Assembly: GCA_028867275.1 (NCBI GenBank)
Contig: JAGWGU010000001.1
Location: 119,767 to 183,766 of the forward strand
Source: Nitrososphaerota archaeon
GTDB taxonomy: Archaea; Thermoproteota; Nitrososphaeria; Nitrososphaerales; Nitrosopumilaceae
Reading direction: 5' to 3'
Length of the DNA stretch: 64,000 nt
The translations under genes and the position numbers were made by a program. This document shows, piece after piece, positions 54,119 through 63,336 of the stretch (its first letter is position 1; each line of letters starts with the position of its first letter). Under the pieces are notes generated by a model that made no database searches, was not told where the DNA came from, and worked only from the letters and a program-made list of their open reading frames with translations.

Positions 54119-54511
54119 CTATACCATCTCATGTAATTTTCTAACAAGATCATTCTTGTTTGCTACAACCATGTCTGAAAATCCAATCGGCCATGGGCTT
54201 GGAACTGGTTTGTTGGAAAATAAAATGACTTTTTTCTTTGCATTTTTTGCTACGAACATCTCAATTGATGTGCCAAAGCTTGGTTCGGGCAATACAACTA
54301 GTACATCTGCTTCCTTTATGCATGCAAGATCATGCTTGATTATATTGTTTACAAGTATGGTTTTTTCTCTAAAATCGTGTATGTAGGAATAATCTTTGCC
54401 TTTAGAAAATTGTTTTACTGTCTCAAAGCCCTTTTTTTCTAAAAACTCTCTCATCCTTAAAATTCTAGTTATTCCAGCTCCTCTCATAGAACCGCAAACC
54501 ATTATTCGCAT
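54119..54511 (-). CDS. Nucleoside 2-deoxyribosyltransferase-like protein (130 aa)
   Basis: Small Rossmann-like protein of the nucleoside 2-deoxyribosyltransferase/TIR-related fold group. The features are an N-terminal strand-loop MRIMVCGSMRGAG, HDLACIKEADVLVVLPEPSFGTSIEMFVAKNAKKKVILFS in the middle (the acidic and Ser/Thr active-site region of this fold), and a C-terminal helix. The N-terminal G-S-M and the SFGTSIE loop suggest binding of a nucleotide-like substrate. Family assignment is by pattern only; the reaction is unknown. Confidence 0.6.
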   Translation of the reverse strand: MRIMVCGSMRGAGITRILRMREFLEKKGFETVKQFSKGKDYSYIHDFREKTILVNNIIKHDLACIKEADVLVVLPEPSFGTSIEMFVAKNAKKKVILFSNKPVPSPWPIGFSDMVVANKNDLVRKLHEMV

Positions 54512-54620
54512 GATTAAAAGATATAGCGTAAAATTATTATAAATTATATCGCTTCTCAGAGTTTTCTCAAATCTGAGAATAGGGAGTCATCTTAAAATAG
54601 AATCTTATCCGAGGGCTAAC

Positions 54621-54977
54621 ATGCAAGGTTCAAACGCACTCGATAGTTATGATGCCAAAAAGGCAGAAAAATCATTGAAAATGTTGTTTAATGATAAAAG
54701 TAATGAATTCCGTGAATTGGCACACGGTATAGGATATCCAACAACCAATAAAGACTGGGAATTGATAATCTTGAATTTTTGTCTTGATTTTAGTGACTGT
54801 TTCAAAGCATGGTCAAGCAAAGACAATAGTGCAGATCACATGCAAGTACACAAATGCAATACCATGATGCGTCAAATAGGCCTTGGCAAGTCCAACATGA
54901 CTGAGGTAACACACCTTGAAAACATTGCATATAGGATTGCCGAAGATTTCAAAGCAATCTACAAGAGAATTGAATAG
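54621..54977 (+). CDS. Helical protein of unknown function (118 aa)
   Basis: Not recognised. All-helical pattern: AKKAEKSLKMLFNDKSNEFRELA, KDWELIILNFCLDFSDCFKAW, HMQVHKCNTMMRQIGLG, and a last helix NIAYRIAEDFKAIYKRI. It contains three cysteines and several histidines but no clear metal motif. The ATG at 54621 is taken. It is isolated between two minus-strand genes. Confidence 0.6.
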   Translation: MQGSNALDSYDAKKAEKSLKMLFNDKSNEFRELAHGIGYPTTNKDWELIILNFCLDFSDCFKAWSSKDNSADHMQVHKCNTMMRQIGLGKSNMTEVTHLENIAYRIAEDFKAIYKRIE

Positions 54978-55032
54978 ACTTTTTTAAAAACTATTTCTTA
55001 AAATTCAATGGTGATGAAAAATCAGCATAGAT

Positions 55033-55800
55033 CTATCCCTCAGAAGCTGATTTTCCGCCATCTACATTGAGTATGATGCCTGAAATCCATTTTGCTTCAT
55101 CCGATGCAAGGTATATCACTGCATTTGCAACATCTTCGGGCTCTCCGATTCTGTTTAATGGTTGCCTGTCTTCTAGGACCTTTCTTGCTTCTGGATAATC
55201 AAGGTATGATTTTATCATTCCTGCATTGACTATTCCAGGATTGACACAATTGCAACGAATATTTCGTCTTGCATATTCTACTGCCAATCCTTTTGTGAAC
55301 ATGTTTATGGCAGCTTTTGTTGTGCAGTATACGGTCAAGTGAACCTTTGGTATTGCCCTTTCTGCTGAAATGGAACCAATGTTGATTATGGAACCTCCAT
55401 TTTTATTCTCGAGCATCTTGACTATGACTGATTTTGTAATTTTGAATGTGCCAAACAGGTTGGTGTTGACCAAGGAACTCCAGTCCTCATCTGACATCTC
55501 ATGAAAGTGTATTGGATCAGTGATTATTCCTGCATTATTTACCAAAATGTCAATTCTTCCATAATGGTCAGTTATCTGATTTATGGTTTGAATGACTTGA
55601 GATTCATTTGTGATATCACATGGAATTGCGACTGTTCGCGAAGAATAGTCTTTGATGGATTTCCTAGCCTTTTCTAGTTTGGTCATGTCCCTTCCCAGTA
55701 GAACGACATTTGCTCCTTCTTCGACAAATTTCTTTGAAATTTCTAACCCAATGTCACTTGAGGCTCCAGTAACAATTGCTACTTTATCATTTAATCGCAT
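55033..55800 (-). CDS. Short-chain dehydrogenase/reductase (255 aa)
   Basis: Classical SDR, NAD(P)-dependent oxidoreductase. The cofactor motif is [16 protein letters not shown], where the third Gly of the usual TGxxxGIG is Asp (an oddity). NNAG follows, then the catalytic Ser in NIGSISAER and YCTTK with Tyr-Lys. PGIVNAGM and the C-terminal GGKSASEG complete the fold. The substrate is unknown (glucose/3-oxoacyl/other alcohol). The length is normal. It is isolated; upstream is about 200 bp of sequence without a gene. Confidence 0.88.
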   Translation of the reverse strand: MRLNDKVAIVTGASSDIGLEISKKFVEEGANVVLLGRDMTKLEKARKSIKDYSSRTVAIPCDITNESQVIQTINQITDHYGRIDILVNNAGIITDPIHFHEMSDEDWSSLVNTNLFGTFKITKSVIVKMLENKNGGSIINIGSISAERAIPKVHLTVYCTTKAAINMFTKGLAVEYARRNIRCNCVNPGIVNAGMIKSYLDYPEARKVLEDRQPLNRIGEPEDVANAVIYLASDEAKWISGIILNVDGGKSASEG

Positions 55801-56004
55801 ATGTTGTATTTAGAATCGTACTATATGAATAATTAAGTTCTCAGTTTCTTATCCAATATGACAATAAACGAACAAGTTAAAAACATGCAGATATTAATTT
55901 GTCGTTTTTTAGGTTTTCAAACAGTTGAACTGTATGGTGATATTTGACCACGTTTCCACATGTTTTTCATAACATTTTCATAACAAATTGTTCAATTTTA
56001 CTCA

Positions 56005-56898
56005 TTGGATTTCAAATCTAAAAGATTTGGATATTTTTCGGCAGTACTTTCTGCACTGTTCTTTGGTTCTGTAACCACGCTTGCAAAACCTACACTAGAT
56101 GCGATAAACCCTCTCGTGCTAACGTGCATGATCTATCTTATCTCAGCCATAGCACTAACACCGGCTACTCTGCATAAAAAAGCGTCATTTCGAAGAAAAG
56201 ATCTACTGTTAATCTTAGGTGTATCATTAGCAGGCGCTGTAATAGCCCCACTCTTATTTTTCCATGGATTGCACATGACGTCTGCTTCAAACACCGCAGT
56301 CTTGTCAAATACAGAAATTGTTTTTACAGTAATCATTGCAATACTTTTTTTCAAAGAGAAAATCAATCGTATTGGATATGTAGGCCTTTCAATGGTCACA
56401 ATTGGTGCCATGGTTGTTACAAGTACAAAAATTTCTGACTCGTATTTCAGTTTGGATGTTGGAAGCATATTAGTAATAGGTGCATCTCTTTTCTGGGCAA
56501 TTGACAACAATGTTAGTAAAATAATCACAAAAAGAGTTGACATACTAAAGATAGCTCAGCTCAAGTCTGCCATAGGGGGAGCAATCTTGCTAGGGGCCGT
56601 GTTTGCTACCAATATCCCCGTCTTGTTGCCTGAAAATGAGATTCCGTTTGTATTGTTGCTTGGCACCGTAGGATTTGCTCTATCGCTGTTTCTCTTCTTA
56701 AAGTCACTTCACATAATCGGAGTGGTAAAAACTATAGTTATTTTTGCAACATCATCTGTATTTGGTTTGATATTTGCAGTATTGTTTTTACATGAGCAAG
56801 TAAGTATCTTTCAAATCATTGCAATATGTGTGATGATTCTTGGAATTTATCTAATCAATAGAAAAGGACAAATCGATACTGGAATTGCTCCTCCATGA
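56005..56898 (+). CDS. EamA/DMT superfamily transporter (297 aa)
   Basis: Ten-helix drug/metabolite transporter type permease with two EamA repeats (FGSVTTLAKPTLDAINPLVLT and SNTAVLSNTEIVFTVIIAILFFKEK in the first, LFWAIDNNVSKIITK and GVVKTIVIFATSSVFGLIFAVLFLHE in the second). The start is TTG at 56005. The C-terminus is short and cytosolic. The substrate is unknown. It is convergent with the Usp at 56908. Confidence 0.88.
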   Translation: MDFKSKRFGYFSAVLSALFFGSVTTLAKPTLDAINPLVLTCMIYLISAIALTPATLHKKASFRRKDLLLILGVSLAGAVIAPLLFFHGLHMTSASNTAVLSNTEIVFTVIIAILFFKEKINRIGYVGLSMVTIGAMVVTSTKISDSYFSLDVGSILVIGASLFWAIDNNVSKIITKRVDILKIAQLKSAIGGAILLGAVFATNIPVLLPENEIPFVLLLGTVGFALSLFLFLKSLHIIGVVKTIVIFATSSVFGLIFAVLFLHEQVSIFQIIAICVMILGIYLINRKGQIDTGIAPP

Positions 56899-56907
56899 TG
56901 TCTCATA

Positions 56908-57363
56908 CTAGCGAACAATAACTATGGGACATTTTGCAAGTTCTGATACTTTTCTACTCACGCTTCCTAGAGTCTTTATCTTTGAAATCCCTGACAGACC
57001 CTTGCTTCCAATGACTGCCAAATCTATATCATTGTCTTGTATGAATTTCAATAGTTTTTCAGCAACATCTCCTTCTAGAACAAATCCTTTTATGATTACT
57101 CCGGAGTCTTTGTAGTCTTTTTGTATTTTTTGAAGGTATGACTCAGCTGAATTCTTAATTGAGCTTTTTATCTGATCTAGTGTCTTTCTGGTCTCTTTTG
57201 AACGAATTTGGCCTGGGGGGCTAACTGTGGTTATGTCTATTACATTTACTAGATATATCGAAGAATCAAATGCTCTTGCCATTTCCATTGACATCTTCAG
57301 GGCTTTTTGAGAATATGTCGAGCCATCATATGGGACCATGATATTTTGATATGGTTTACTCAT
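56908..57363 (-). CDS. Universal stress protein UspA family (151 aa)
   Basis: ATP-binding-type Usp. N-terminus YQNIMVPYDGSTYSQKALKMSM; ATP loop IGSKGLSGISKIKTLGSVSRKVSELAKCPIVIVR. The variable segment TTVSPPGQIRSKETRKTLDQIK belongs with the PPG subgroup at 33290 and 50646. ATG at 57363. It is convergent with the DMT transporter, 9 bp apart. Confidence 0.9.
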   Translation of the reverse strand: MSKPYQNIMVPYDGSTYSQKALKMSMEMARAFDSSIYLVNVIDITTVSPPGQIRSKETRKTLDQIKSSIKNSAESYLQKIQKDYKDSGVIIKGFVLEGDVAEKLLKFIQDNDIDLAVIGSKGLSGISKIKTLGSVSRKVSELAKCPIVIVR

Positions 57364-57568
57364 GATATCTTCTGGTATTTTCAGGAGTTAAAAACTAGTT
57401 TATCAATTTCAGTCATGATAACATGAATATTTGCAAGTTATGTATTGTTTAGTTATCATATGTGATAATCTGGCTTTGGCTTCAAATATTTTATAGCATA
57501 ATTTGTATCACTAATGAAATACTTGATGATTGACAACCCGCTAAATTTTGTATTGAATTTTTGTAGGC

Positions 57569-57742
57569 ATGACTAAAGATACTAGAAAACAGATGCCACG
57601 AGATGTTGTATGTACATGTAAAACATGTAATCATGGCATTGCCAGAGATTGTATTAAACTCAAGTGTGACTGTTGTACCTACGATGATCACATGATGGTA
57701 TTAGATGGGATGGTTGGATATGGATCGATTGACAAAAAATGA
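57569..57742 (+). CDS. Cys-rich zinc microprotein upstream of hydrolase (57 aa)
   Basis: Small basic/Cys-rich protein: VVCTCKTCNHGIARDCIKLK then CDCCTYDDHMMV, seven cysteines and two histidines in the first 41 residues. This makes a binuclear zinc or similar metal site likely. ATG at 57569; a TATA-like TAAATTTT at 57542 lies about 25 nt upstream. Its end overlaps the hydrolase start (57705) by 38 bp, suggesting translational coupling, so it probably works with the hydrolase and the phosphoribosyltransferase. Too short for routine gene callers. Confidence 0.6.
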   Translation: MTKDTRKQMPRDVVCTCKTCNHGIARDCIKLKCDCCTYDDHMMVLDGMVGYGSIDKK

Positions 57743-58397
57743 ACGCGACCCAACATTTGTAGAGATACAATTGGGAGCAACTCGATTGGAAGGAAATCTT
57801 TCAGTGCCAGAAAATTCTATTGGCATTGTACTTTTTGTACATGGCAGTGGAAGTGGTAGAACGAGTCCACGAAACCGTCTGGTGGCAAGAGAACTAAACC
57901 AAAAGGGGATTGCCACCCTGTTGTTTGACCTATTGACTAGAAAAGAAGAAGCCGTAGACATGCAGACTGGTCATTTGAGGTTTGACATATCACTACTATC
58001 ACAAAGATTGGTCGACACTACTTACTGGCTTTTGAAAAATCACGCCATCTCAGATCTAAATGTAGGGTATTTTGGTGCAAGTACAGGAGCTGCAGCAGCC
58101 TTGGTAGCAGCAGCTGAGTTACCACAAATAGTAAAGGCAATTGTATCCCGCGGCGGAAGGCCAGACCTTGCTGGATCAAGTCTTGGCTTGGTAAAGTGTC
58201 CTACATTGCTATTGGTAGGAGGATATGATGATGTTGTCATAGACTTGAATAAACAGGCACTTGCTCAAATAAAGTCTGAAAAGAAGTTGATCATAATACC
58301 AGAGGCCACTCATCTTTTTGAGGAATCTGGAAAACTAGAACAAGTGGCACAACATGCTGGTAATTGGTTTCTACGGTATCTTGGAGACTCACCATGA
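57705..58397 (+). CDS. Alpha/beta hydrolase, dienelactone hydrolase-like (230 aa)
   Basis: Serine hydrolase fold. The features are VHGSGSGRTSPRN (oxyanion region), nucleophile elbow YFGASTGAAAALVA, LLLVGGYDDVVIDL with the acid residue, and PEATHLFEE with the His. Two ATGs are possible, 57705 and 57720. It overlaps the upstream Cys-rich protein and, by an ATGA, the downstream phosphoribosyltransferase. Fused hydrolase-phosphoribosyltransferase proteins are known in bacteria (for example Rv0571c of M. tuberculosis), so the split pair here is probably one functional unit. The substrate is unknown. Confidence 0.87.
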   Translation: MGWLDMDRLTKNERDPTFVEIQLGATRLEGNLSVPENSIGIVLFVHGSGSGRTSPRNRLVARELNQKGIATLLFDLLTRKEEAVDMQTGHLRFDISLLSQRLVDTTYWLLKNHAISDLNVGYFGASTGAAAALVAAAELPQIVKAIVSRGGRPDLAGSSLGLVKCPTLLLVGGYDDVVIDLNKQALAQIKSEKKLIIIPEATHLFEESGKLEQVAQHAGNWFLRYLGDSP

Positions 58398-59038
58398 TGT
58401 TCAAAGATAGGGTTGACGCTGCCCAAAAACTTGCAAAGAAACTAGTGTGGATAAAAAATGAGCATCCTGTAATTTTGGCAATCCCAAGAGGTGGTGTAGT
58501 GACCGGTGATGTAATTGCAAAAACACTTGGACTCTCACTTGACATTATAGTTTCACGAAAAATAGGTGCGCCATACAATCCCGAACTTGCGATTGGTGCT
58601 GTAGTGCATGATGGTAGCTTTTTTCCAAATTCTGATTTGATAAATGCGTTAGGAGTTTCAAAAGAGTATATTGGTGAAAAAATATCTGAACAACTCGAAG
58701 AGATAAGACATAGGCTTGTGAAATTCAGGGGAAGGGCAGACTATGATCTAAAAGACAAAACAGTTGTTCTTGTTGATGATGGTATTGCTACTGGTGCCAC
58801 AGTCTTTGTTGCACTGGATTGGATAAAAAAACAAAAACCAAAAGAAATCATAGTGGCAATTCCAGTAGGACCTAGAGAAACAATCGAGAAACTCTCCAAG
58901 ATGGCTACAGTTGTAGTACTACATGATCCTGTGGTCTTTGGTGCAGTGGGGGAGTTTTATGACTCGTTTGACCAAGTAGAAGATTATCAAGTGGCAGAAA
59001 TAATGAGTAGTTACGGCTACAAACCAAAGAGTCTCTAG
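58394..59038 (+). CDS. Phosphoribosyltransferase paired with hydrolase (214 aa)
   Basis: Type I PRTase fold. The PRPP motif is VVLVDDGIATGATVFVAL; the N-terminal part (ILAIPRGGVVTGDVIAKTL and ISRKIGAPYNPELAIGAVV) matches the PRTase half of PRTase-hydrolase proteins. The ATG at 58394 overlaps the hydrolase stop (ATGA); the frame is open 30 bases further up. Substrate base is unknown. See the hydrolase entry for the link between the two. It ends 13 bp before the convergent P-type ATPase. Confidence 0.85.
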   Translation: MMFKDRVDAAQKLAKKLVWIKNEHPVILAIPRGGVVTGDVIAKTLGLSLDIIVSRKIGAPYNPELAIGAVVHDGSFFPNSDLINALGVSKEYIGEKISEQLEEIRHRLVKFRGRADYDLKDKTVVLVDDGIATGATVFVALDWIKKQKPKEIIVAIPVGPRETIEKLSKMATVVVLHDPVVFGAVGEFYDSFDQVEDYQVAEIMSSYGYKPKSL

Positions 59039-59051
59039 TTGTAATCAAAAA

Positions 59052-60935
59052 TTATCTTGCACGAAGTGCATTTAGTATTACGCTGACATCTAGAGCCTCT
59101 TGAAGCATGGCTCCAATGGCCGGTGGCAGGTGGCCAAACATGGCTATGCCCATAAAGAAAAAACTGCAACCAAGACCAACCAAGATGCTTTGTTTTGCAA
59201 CGGAAATGGTCCTTTTTCCTATTTCTATTGTATTAACTACCTTTGAAACGGTATCTTCCAAGAATACAATATCTGCTGCATCTGCAGATATGGCAGTTCC
59301 TCTAGCTCCCATGGCAATTCCAACTGTTGATGCTGCCAAAGCTGGTGCATCATTGATTCCATCTCCAACCATTATGACATTTTCAAATTCTTGTCTTAGT
59401 TTTTTTATTGCAACAACTTTTTCTTCTGGGACTAGTTCTGCTTGGTAATCTGTTATGCCAGCTTGCCGTGCAATATTTTTTGCATTATTTTTGATATCAC
59501 CTGTGAGCAAAACAGTTTTCTTTACTCCGATGGTTTTGAGTCGCTGTATCATAGTTTTTACATCAGGACGTATCTCATCACCAAATACAATTGCGCCTGA
59601 TAGTTTTCCATTGAATGCAACAAATGCAATCATTCGCCCTTCGGGCTTTATCATGTCTGTTGTAGTATTGACATTGTTGAAAATCTCTATTCCGGCATTC
59701 TCAAACATGCTAGAGGCTCCTATCATTATATGGTCTGAACCCACTCTTCCCTCTACGCCTGCACCAGATATTTCACGAAAATTCTCTGGTACTAGCAATT
59801 TGTCAAACTTCTCCCTTCCTTTCTGGACTATCATGGATGCAATTGGATGAGAAGATAGCTGTTCAAGGCTTGCTACCTTTAGAAGTATTTCGTCACTTGA
59901 TATTCCATCAAAAGAAATTATTCTCTCGACAACCGGGGTTCCAAATGTGATAGTTCCGGTTTTATCAAAGACCGCCACTTGTGTTTTTGCCACTTGCTCA
60001 ATTGCTGCCCCTGTTTTGATTATTATCCCAGTTTTTGCAGCCCGATTTATCCCACTAATTACTGCAACTGGAGTGGCAAAGATTAACGAGCATGGAGTCG
60101 CTACAACTAGAACTGACAATATTGTTTCAAAATTATTTGTAATTAACCATCCTGAGGCACTTACAGCAAGTGTAAGTGGAGTGAACCAAACTGCATATTT
60201 GTCTGCCAATCTTTGAATTGGCGCCTTTTCTTGCTGTGCTTTTTTTACGAGTTTTACAATTTTTGAATACTGACTCTCTTCACTCTTTCTTGCAGCTTGG
60301 ATGTCAAATACGTCGCCAATGTTAATTGTTCCACTAAACACCTGTTCTCCGTTGGTTTTTGTTTTTGGTAATGGTTCTCCGGTTAGTGATGCTTCATCAA
60401 TACGTGCTGTTGAACTGAGTATGATTCCATCCACTGGAATCAAATCTCCAGGCCTGATAACTAGAATGTCGCCTATGTTAATTTGAGAAACTTGGATCTC
60501 TTCCAAGCCTTGAGCCACTTTCTTATGAGCTATTCTTGGTGCTCTTGATAAGAGGTTGTCAAGTGATGATGATGCTCTTCTGTATGCATAGTCTTCTAGT
60601 GATTTTCCACCTGATTGCATCAGGACAATTATCACTCCTGGAAATGCATCGTTGAGAACAATGGAGACAATTATTGCCAACATTGCCACAATGTCTGCGA
60701 CAAAATGTTTGTGTAACATTTCACGTATTGTTTGCCAGACTACTGGAATTCCACCAATTATGAGAGTCACCATCCATGCAATTTTACCTGCTTGCTCTTC
60801 GTGTGTTACTTGTAATGCTCCACCTATGATCAGTCCAACTAGAGTGAGTACAGGGATTGGATAGTGTCTTACAAACCACACAATTTTCTTCATAGGTGTA
60901 TTTTCACGATTCACTTGTAATTTAGAGTCATTCAA
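59052..60935 (-). CDS. P1B-type heavy-metal ATPase without HMA domain, TPC motif (627 aa)
   Basis: Metal-transporting P-type ATPase. The actuator motif is TGE at 185-187, the phosphorylation motif DKTG at 324-327, the P1B-type HP at 363-364, and GDGINDAPALAAS closes the P domain. The transmembrane metal site is VATPCSLIFATP (TPC at 280-282) instead of the CPC of copper pumps; TPC and SPC variants belong to subgroups linked to Co, Ni or Fe. There is no N-terminal HMA domain (only about 25 residues before helix 1). The metal and direction (export) are inferred. Confidence 0.92.
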   Translation of the reverse strand: MNDSKLQVNRENTPMKKIVWFVRHYPIPVLTLVGLIIGGALQVTHEEQAGKIAWMVTLIIGGIPVVWQTIREMLHKHFVADIVAMLAIIVSIVLNDAFPGVIIVLMQSGGKSLEDYAYRRASSSLDNLLSRAPRIAHKKVAQGLEEIQVSQINIGDILVIRPGDLIPVDGIILSSTARIDEASLTGEPLPKTKTNGEQVFSGTINIGDVFDIQAARKSEESQYSKIVKLVKKAQQEKAPIQRLADKYAVWFTPLTLAVSASGWLITNNFETILSVLVVATPCSLIFATPVAVISGINRAAKTGIIIKTGAAIEQVAKTQVAVFDKTGTITFGTPVVERIISFDGISSDEILLKVASLEQLSSHPIASMIVQKGREKFDKLLVPENFREISGAGVEGRVGSDHIMIGASSMFENAGIEIFNNVNTTTDMIKPEGRMIAFVAFNGKLSGAIVFGDEIRPDVKTMIQRLKTIGVKKTVLLTGDIKNNAKNIARQAGITDYQAELVPEEKVVAIKKLRQEFENVIMVGDGINDAPALAASTVGIAMGARGTAISADAADIVFLEDTVSKVVNTIEIGKRTISVAKQSILVGLGCSFFFMGIAMFGHLPPAIGAMLQEALDVSVILNALRAR

Positions 60936-61022
60936 AAATTAAAACCACTGCATTACTACCAGGAATGATAATTAGTCATAATTTCAATGATTGTTTTTAA
61001 TGAAAATTGATGTGATATGTTT

Positions 61023-62258
61023 CTAGCGTTGTTTTGATAATTTCTGAATCTCTTGTGTGACTAGCGGCAAGAACGCTCCTACATCAGTCACTATGCCTAG
61101 GGCTTGCCATGTTCCTCTGTCCATGAGTTTTGTTACGGTTGGCTGGCTGATGTCTACTACAATTACTTTCACATCCGCTGGCAACATGTTACCTGTGGCA
61201 ATGGAGTGAAGCATTGTTGAAACCATGATGACAAGTTTTGCATCTTTGACAATCTCTTTGTATTTTCGCTGTGCCACTGTCATGTCTGTAATGACATCTG
61301 GGAGTGGTCCATCGTCCCGAAGTGAACCTGCAAGTACGAAAGGTACCTTGTTTTTCACACACTCGTACATTATGCCTTTTCTCAATGCTTTCTTTTCCAC
61401 CATCTTGGAGATTGAACCAGCTTTGAAGACCGAGTTTATCGCCTGCATGTGATTTCTATGGCCTCTTACTGCAAGTGTGCCGTCTTGCACATTCATCCCA
61501 AGTGACGTACCAAGAGTTGAATATTCAATATCGTGAACAGCTAGTGCATTTCCAGCAAGAACTGCGTTGATAAATCCTAGTCTTATCAGTAATGAAATCG
61601 AATCAGATGCTCCTGTGTGTACAATTGCAGGTCCTCCAACTAGAACAATTTTTCCACCTTCTTTTTTTATCTTGTAAATGTCTTCTGCAACTTTTCTTGC
61701 AATATGCTGTGTTGGTCTTTCACTTGAACTTCCACTGCTCATGAATTGAAACAAGTTGACTCCTTCTCTTGGTCTTTCAGGTGGAGTTACACGTATTCCT
61801 TTTTCTCCTACGATTATCTTATCTCCTTTTTTAATATCTCTGATTGGAGTACAAAATGCTCTGTTTTCTTTTACTACTATGCACTTGTCCATCATCATGC
61901 TTTCCACTCTTACCCATTTTCCTTTGTAGAAAATTTCAGTGTGATTGTTAGTAGTACTGTAAAAATCATCTGGCATTACCATGTCTTTTTGTGCTTGTTT
62001 TAGAGAGATCTCTTGCTGAATCTTGGATGTTGCACCTTCACGGTATACTGCCTCTAGAATTCTGTCAAGATGGCTTTGTGATTGGCCTTGAATTGAAAGT
62101 TTTGCGTAACTCTCATCTTTTTTATGTTTTCCAACCTTGAATTCTTGAACTTTAAATTCACCTTTTAGATCCATTATGACATCAAAAATTTTGGTCAATA
62201 TCATAGAATCAATGAGATGTCCTCTGACCTCTATGTCATGAGAAAACTTCTTTGTCAT
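61023..62258 (-). CDS. Archaeal ornithine cyclodeaminase-type protein (LOR/SDH domain), 411 aa
   Basis: Belongs to the TIGR00300-like family with an N-terminal domain (about 1-110) and a C-terminal Rossmann-like NAD-binding domain with GGKIVLVGGPAIVHTGASDS. Members include archaeal ornithine cyclodeaminase (Methanococcus MMP1218), unrelated to the bacterial enzyme, and the LOR/SDH part of arginine dihydrolase proteins. If the same, it converts ornithine to proline plus ammonia. The later segments GHRNHMQAINSVFKAGS and DISQPTVTKLMDRGTWQALGIVTDVG are typical. Start ATG at 62258. It lies 65 bp downstream of a 115-aa unknown gene. Confidence 0.8.
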   Translation of the reverse strand: MTKKFSHDIEVRGHLIDSMILTKIFDVIMDLKGEFKVQEFKVGKHKKDESYAKLSIQGQSQSHLDRILEAVYREGATSKIQQEISLKQAQKDMVMPDDFYSTTNNHTEIFYKGKWVRVESMMMDKCIVVKENRAFCTPIRDIKKGDKIIVGEKGIRVTPPERPREGVNLFQFMSSGSSSERPTQHIARKVAEDIYKIKKEGGKIVLVGGPAIVHTGASDSISLLIRLGFINAVLAGNALAVHDIEYSTLGTSLGMNVQDGTLAVRGHRNHMQAINSVFKAGSISKMVEKKALRKGIMYECVKNKVPFVLAGSLRDDGPLPDVITDMTVAQRKYKEIVKDAKLVIMVSTMLHSIATGNMLPADVKVIVVDISQPTVTKLMDRGTWQALGIVTDVGAFLPLVTQEIQKLSKQR

Positions 62259-62323
62259 TTCCTGAGGTTGGTGGATTGTACTAATTTAATCTTGATGTTA
62301 ATTGACCATATCGTCTTGCATCA

Positions 62324-62671
62324 TCATACCGGTAGGACCACATCTCCCCTATGTTCTTCTATGTTGTCTGCTCTCAATCTTGCAATGATGGCGTCTTTAC
62401 GTTCTGCATCCAGGCTTCGGACAAGAGCTTTTGAAATTCCATTTTTATCACAAATTACTATCATGTATCCTGTAGAGTCTGTCAAAACATATCCTCCAAC
62501 ATCATTTAAGACTGCATAGAGATTTTCTTGACCTACTGGTTCCCACACATTTGATTTGTTGTCTCTTAGAGCCAATGCTGGCATTGCCTGATCATTGCAC
62601 AACGTATTAAGATACTCACGGGCCTCTTTAACTCGCTTCTCTCCCATCTTGAGTGCCACAAAATATTGCAT
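62324..62671 (-). CDS. Protein of unknown function (115 aa)
   Basis: Not recognised. It begins MQYFVALKMGEKRVKEAREYLN and has a conserved-looking middle ENLYAVLNDVGGYVLTDSTGYMIVICD, then a charged C-terminal helix (DAERKDAIIARLRADNIEEHRG). One cysteine pair is present, without a metal pattern. It lies 20 bp downstream of the HD gene and 65 bp upstream of the ornithine cyclodeaminase-type gene on the same strand, so it may be in one operon with both. Confidence 0.55.
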   Translation of the reverse strand: MQYFVALKMGEKRVKEAREYLNTLCNDQAMPALALRDNKSNVWEPVGQENLYAVLNDVGGYVLTDSTGYMIVICDKNGISKALVRSLDAERKDAIIARLRADNIEEHRGDVVLPV

Positions 62672-62691
62672 GATTAAAAAATGGATTCTTG

Positions 62692-63222
62692 TTATTTATA
62701 CAATAGTGTATCAAGTATGTCTAACAGTTCTTTTGACTTGATCTCTTTTTTTGCTGAATCTATGAACATGCCAAGTTTTTCATTTGAAAAACCCTCTGAA
62801 GAATATTTTGCAGCTTGAATTGCCATCTCAAACTTGTCAATCTCGTGTAGTAAAACAGATTCTTTTGTACTTGCTTGTACATATTCATTCCATATGTTTT
62901 CGTACTTGTGTGCTATATCTTCTGGTAGTTTTGCAAGAATCTCATTCATTGCCTCATTTTCAGCTGTTTTTTTGTTTTCCTTTGAAATTTCTTCTGGCAT
63001 GAAATCTCCAGTAATAGATTCTGCCAAATCATGAAGAAGTGCCATCTTGAGAATTTTTTCTGTATCTAGACTGTGTACATCCGAGAAAACCATTGCCATG
63101 AGTGCAGTTCCATACGTATGATCTGCCACAGATTCAGGATGTTCTATGCCCACCTTGTTCTTCCAACCCTTACGTGGTACTCTTTTTAGTTCTGTTGTAA
63201 GGTAGAAAAAATCAAACAGCAT
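62692..63222 (-). CDS. HD-domain phosphohydrolase (YfbR/HDDC2-like), 176 aa
   Basis: Metal-dependent HD phosphohydrolase, likely 5'-deoxynucleotidase or related. Metal ligands: VADHTYGTALMAM (His), MALLHDLAESITGDF (HD), and HEIDKFEMAIQA (Asp). The arrangement ESVADHTYG...LLHDLAES matches the HDDC2/YfbR group. Length is typical. Upstream of two minus-strand genes; start ATG at 63222. It could act on deoxynucleoside monophosphates and so complement the class II RNR. Confidence 0.85.
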   Translation of the reverse strand: MLFDFFYLTTELKRVPRKGWKNKVGIEHPESVADHTYGTALMAMVFSDVHSLDTEKILKMALLHDLAESITGDFMPEEISKENKKTAENEAMNEILAKLPEDIAHKYENIWNEYVQASTKESVLLHEIDKFEMAIQAAKYSSEGFSNEKLGMFIDSAKKEIKSKELLDILDTLLYK

Positions 63223-63336
63223 TGTAGGTTTTATTTTGTTTGCCTGTTTTAATCTTTGAGTATGTCTGAAAATCTCAAAATGGGGTCATGTTGGCAAATA
63301 AGATTAAAATTATAACTGTGTCACAAATAAGCAACT

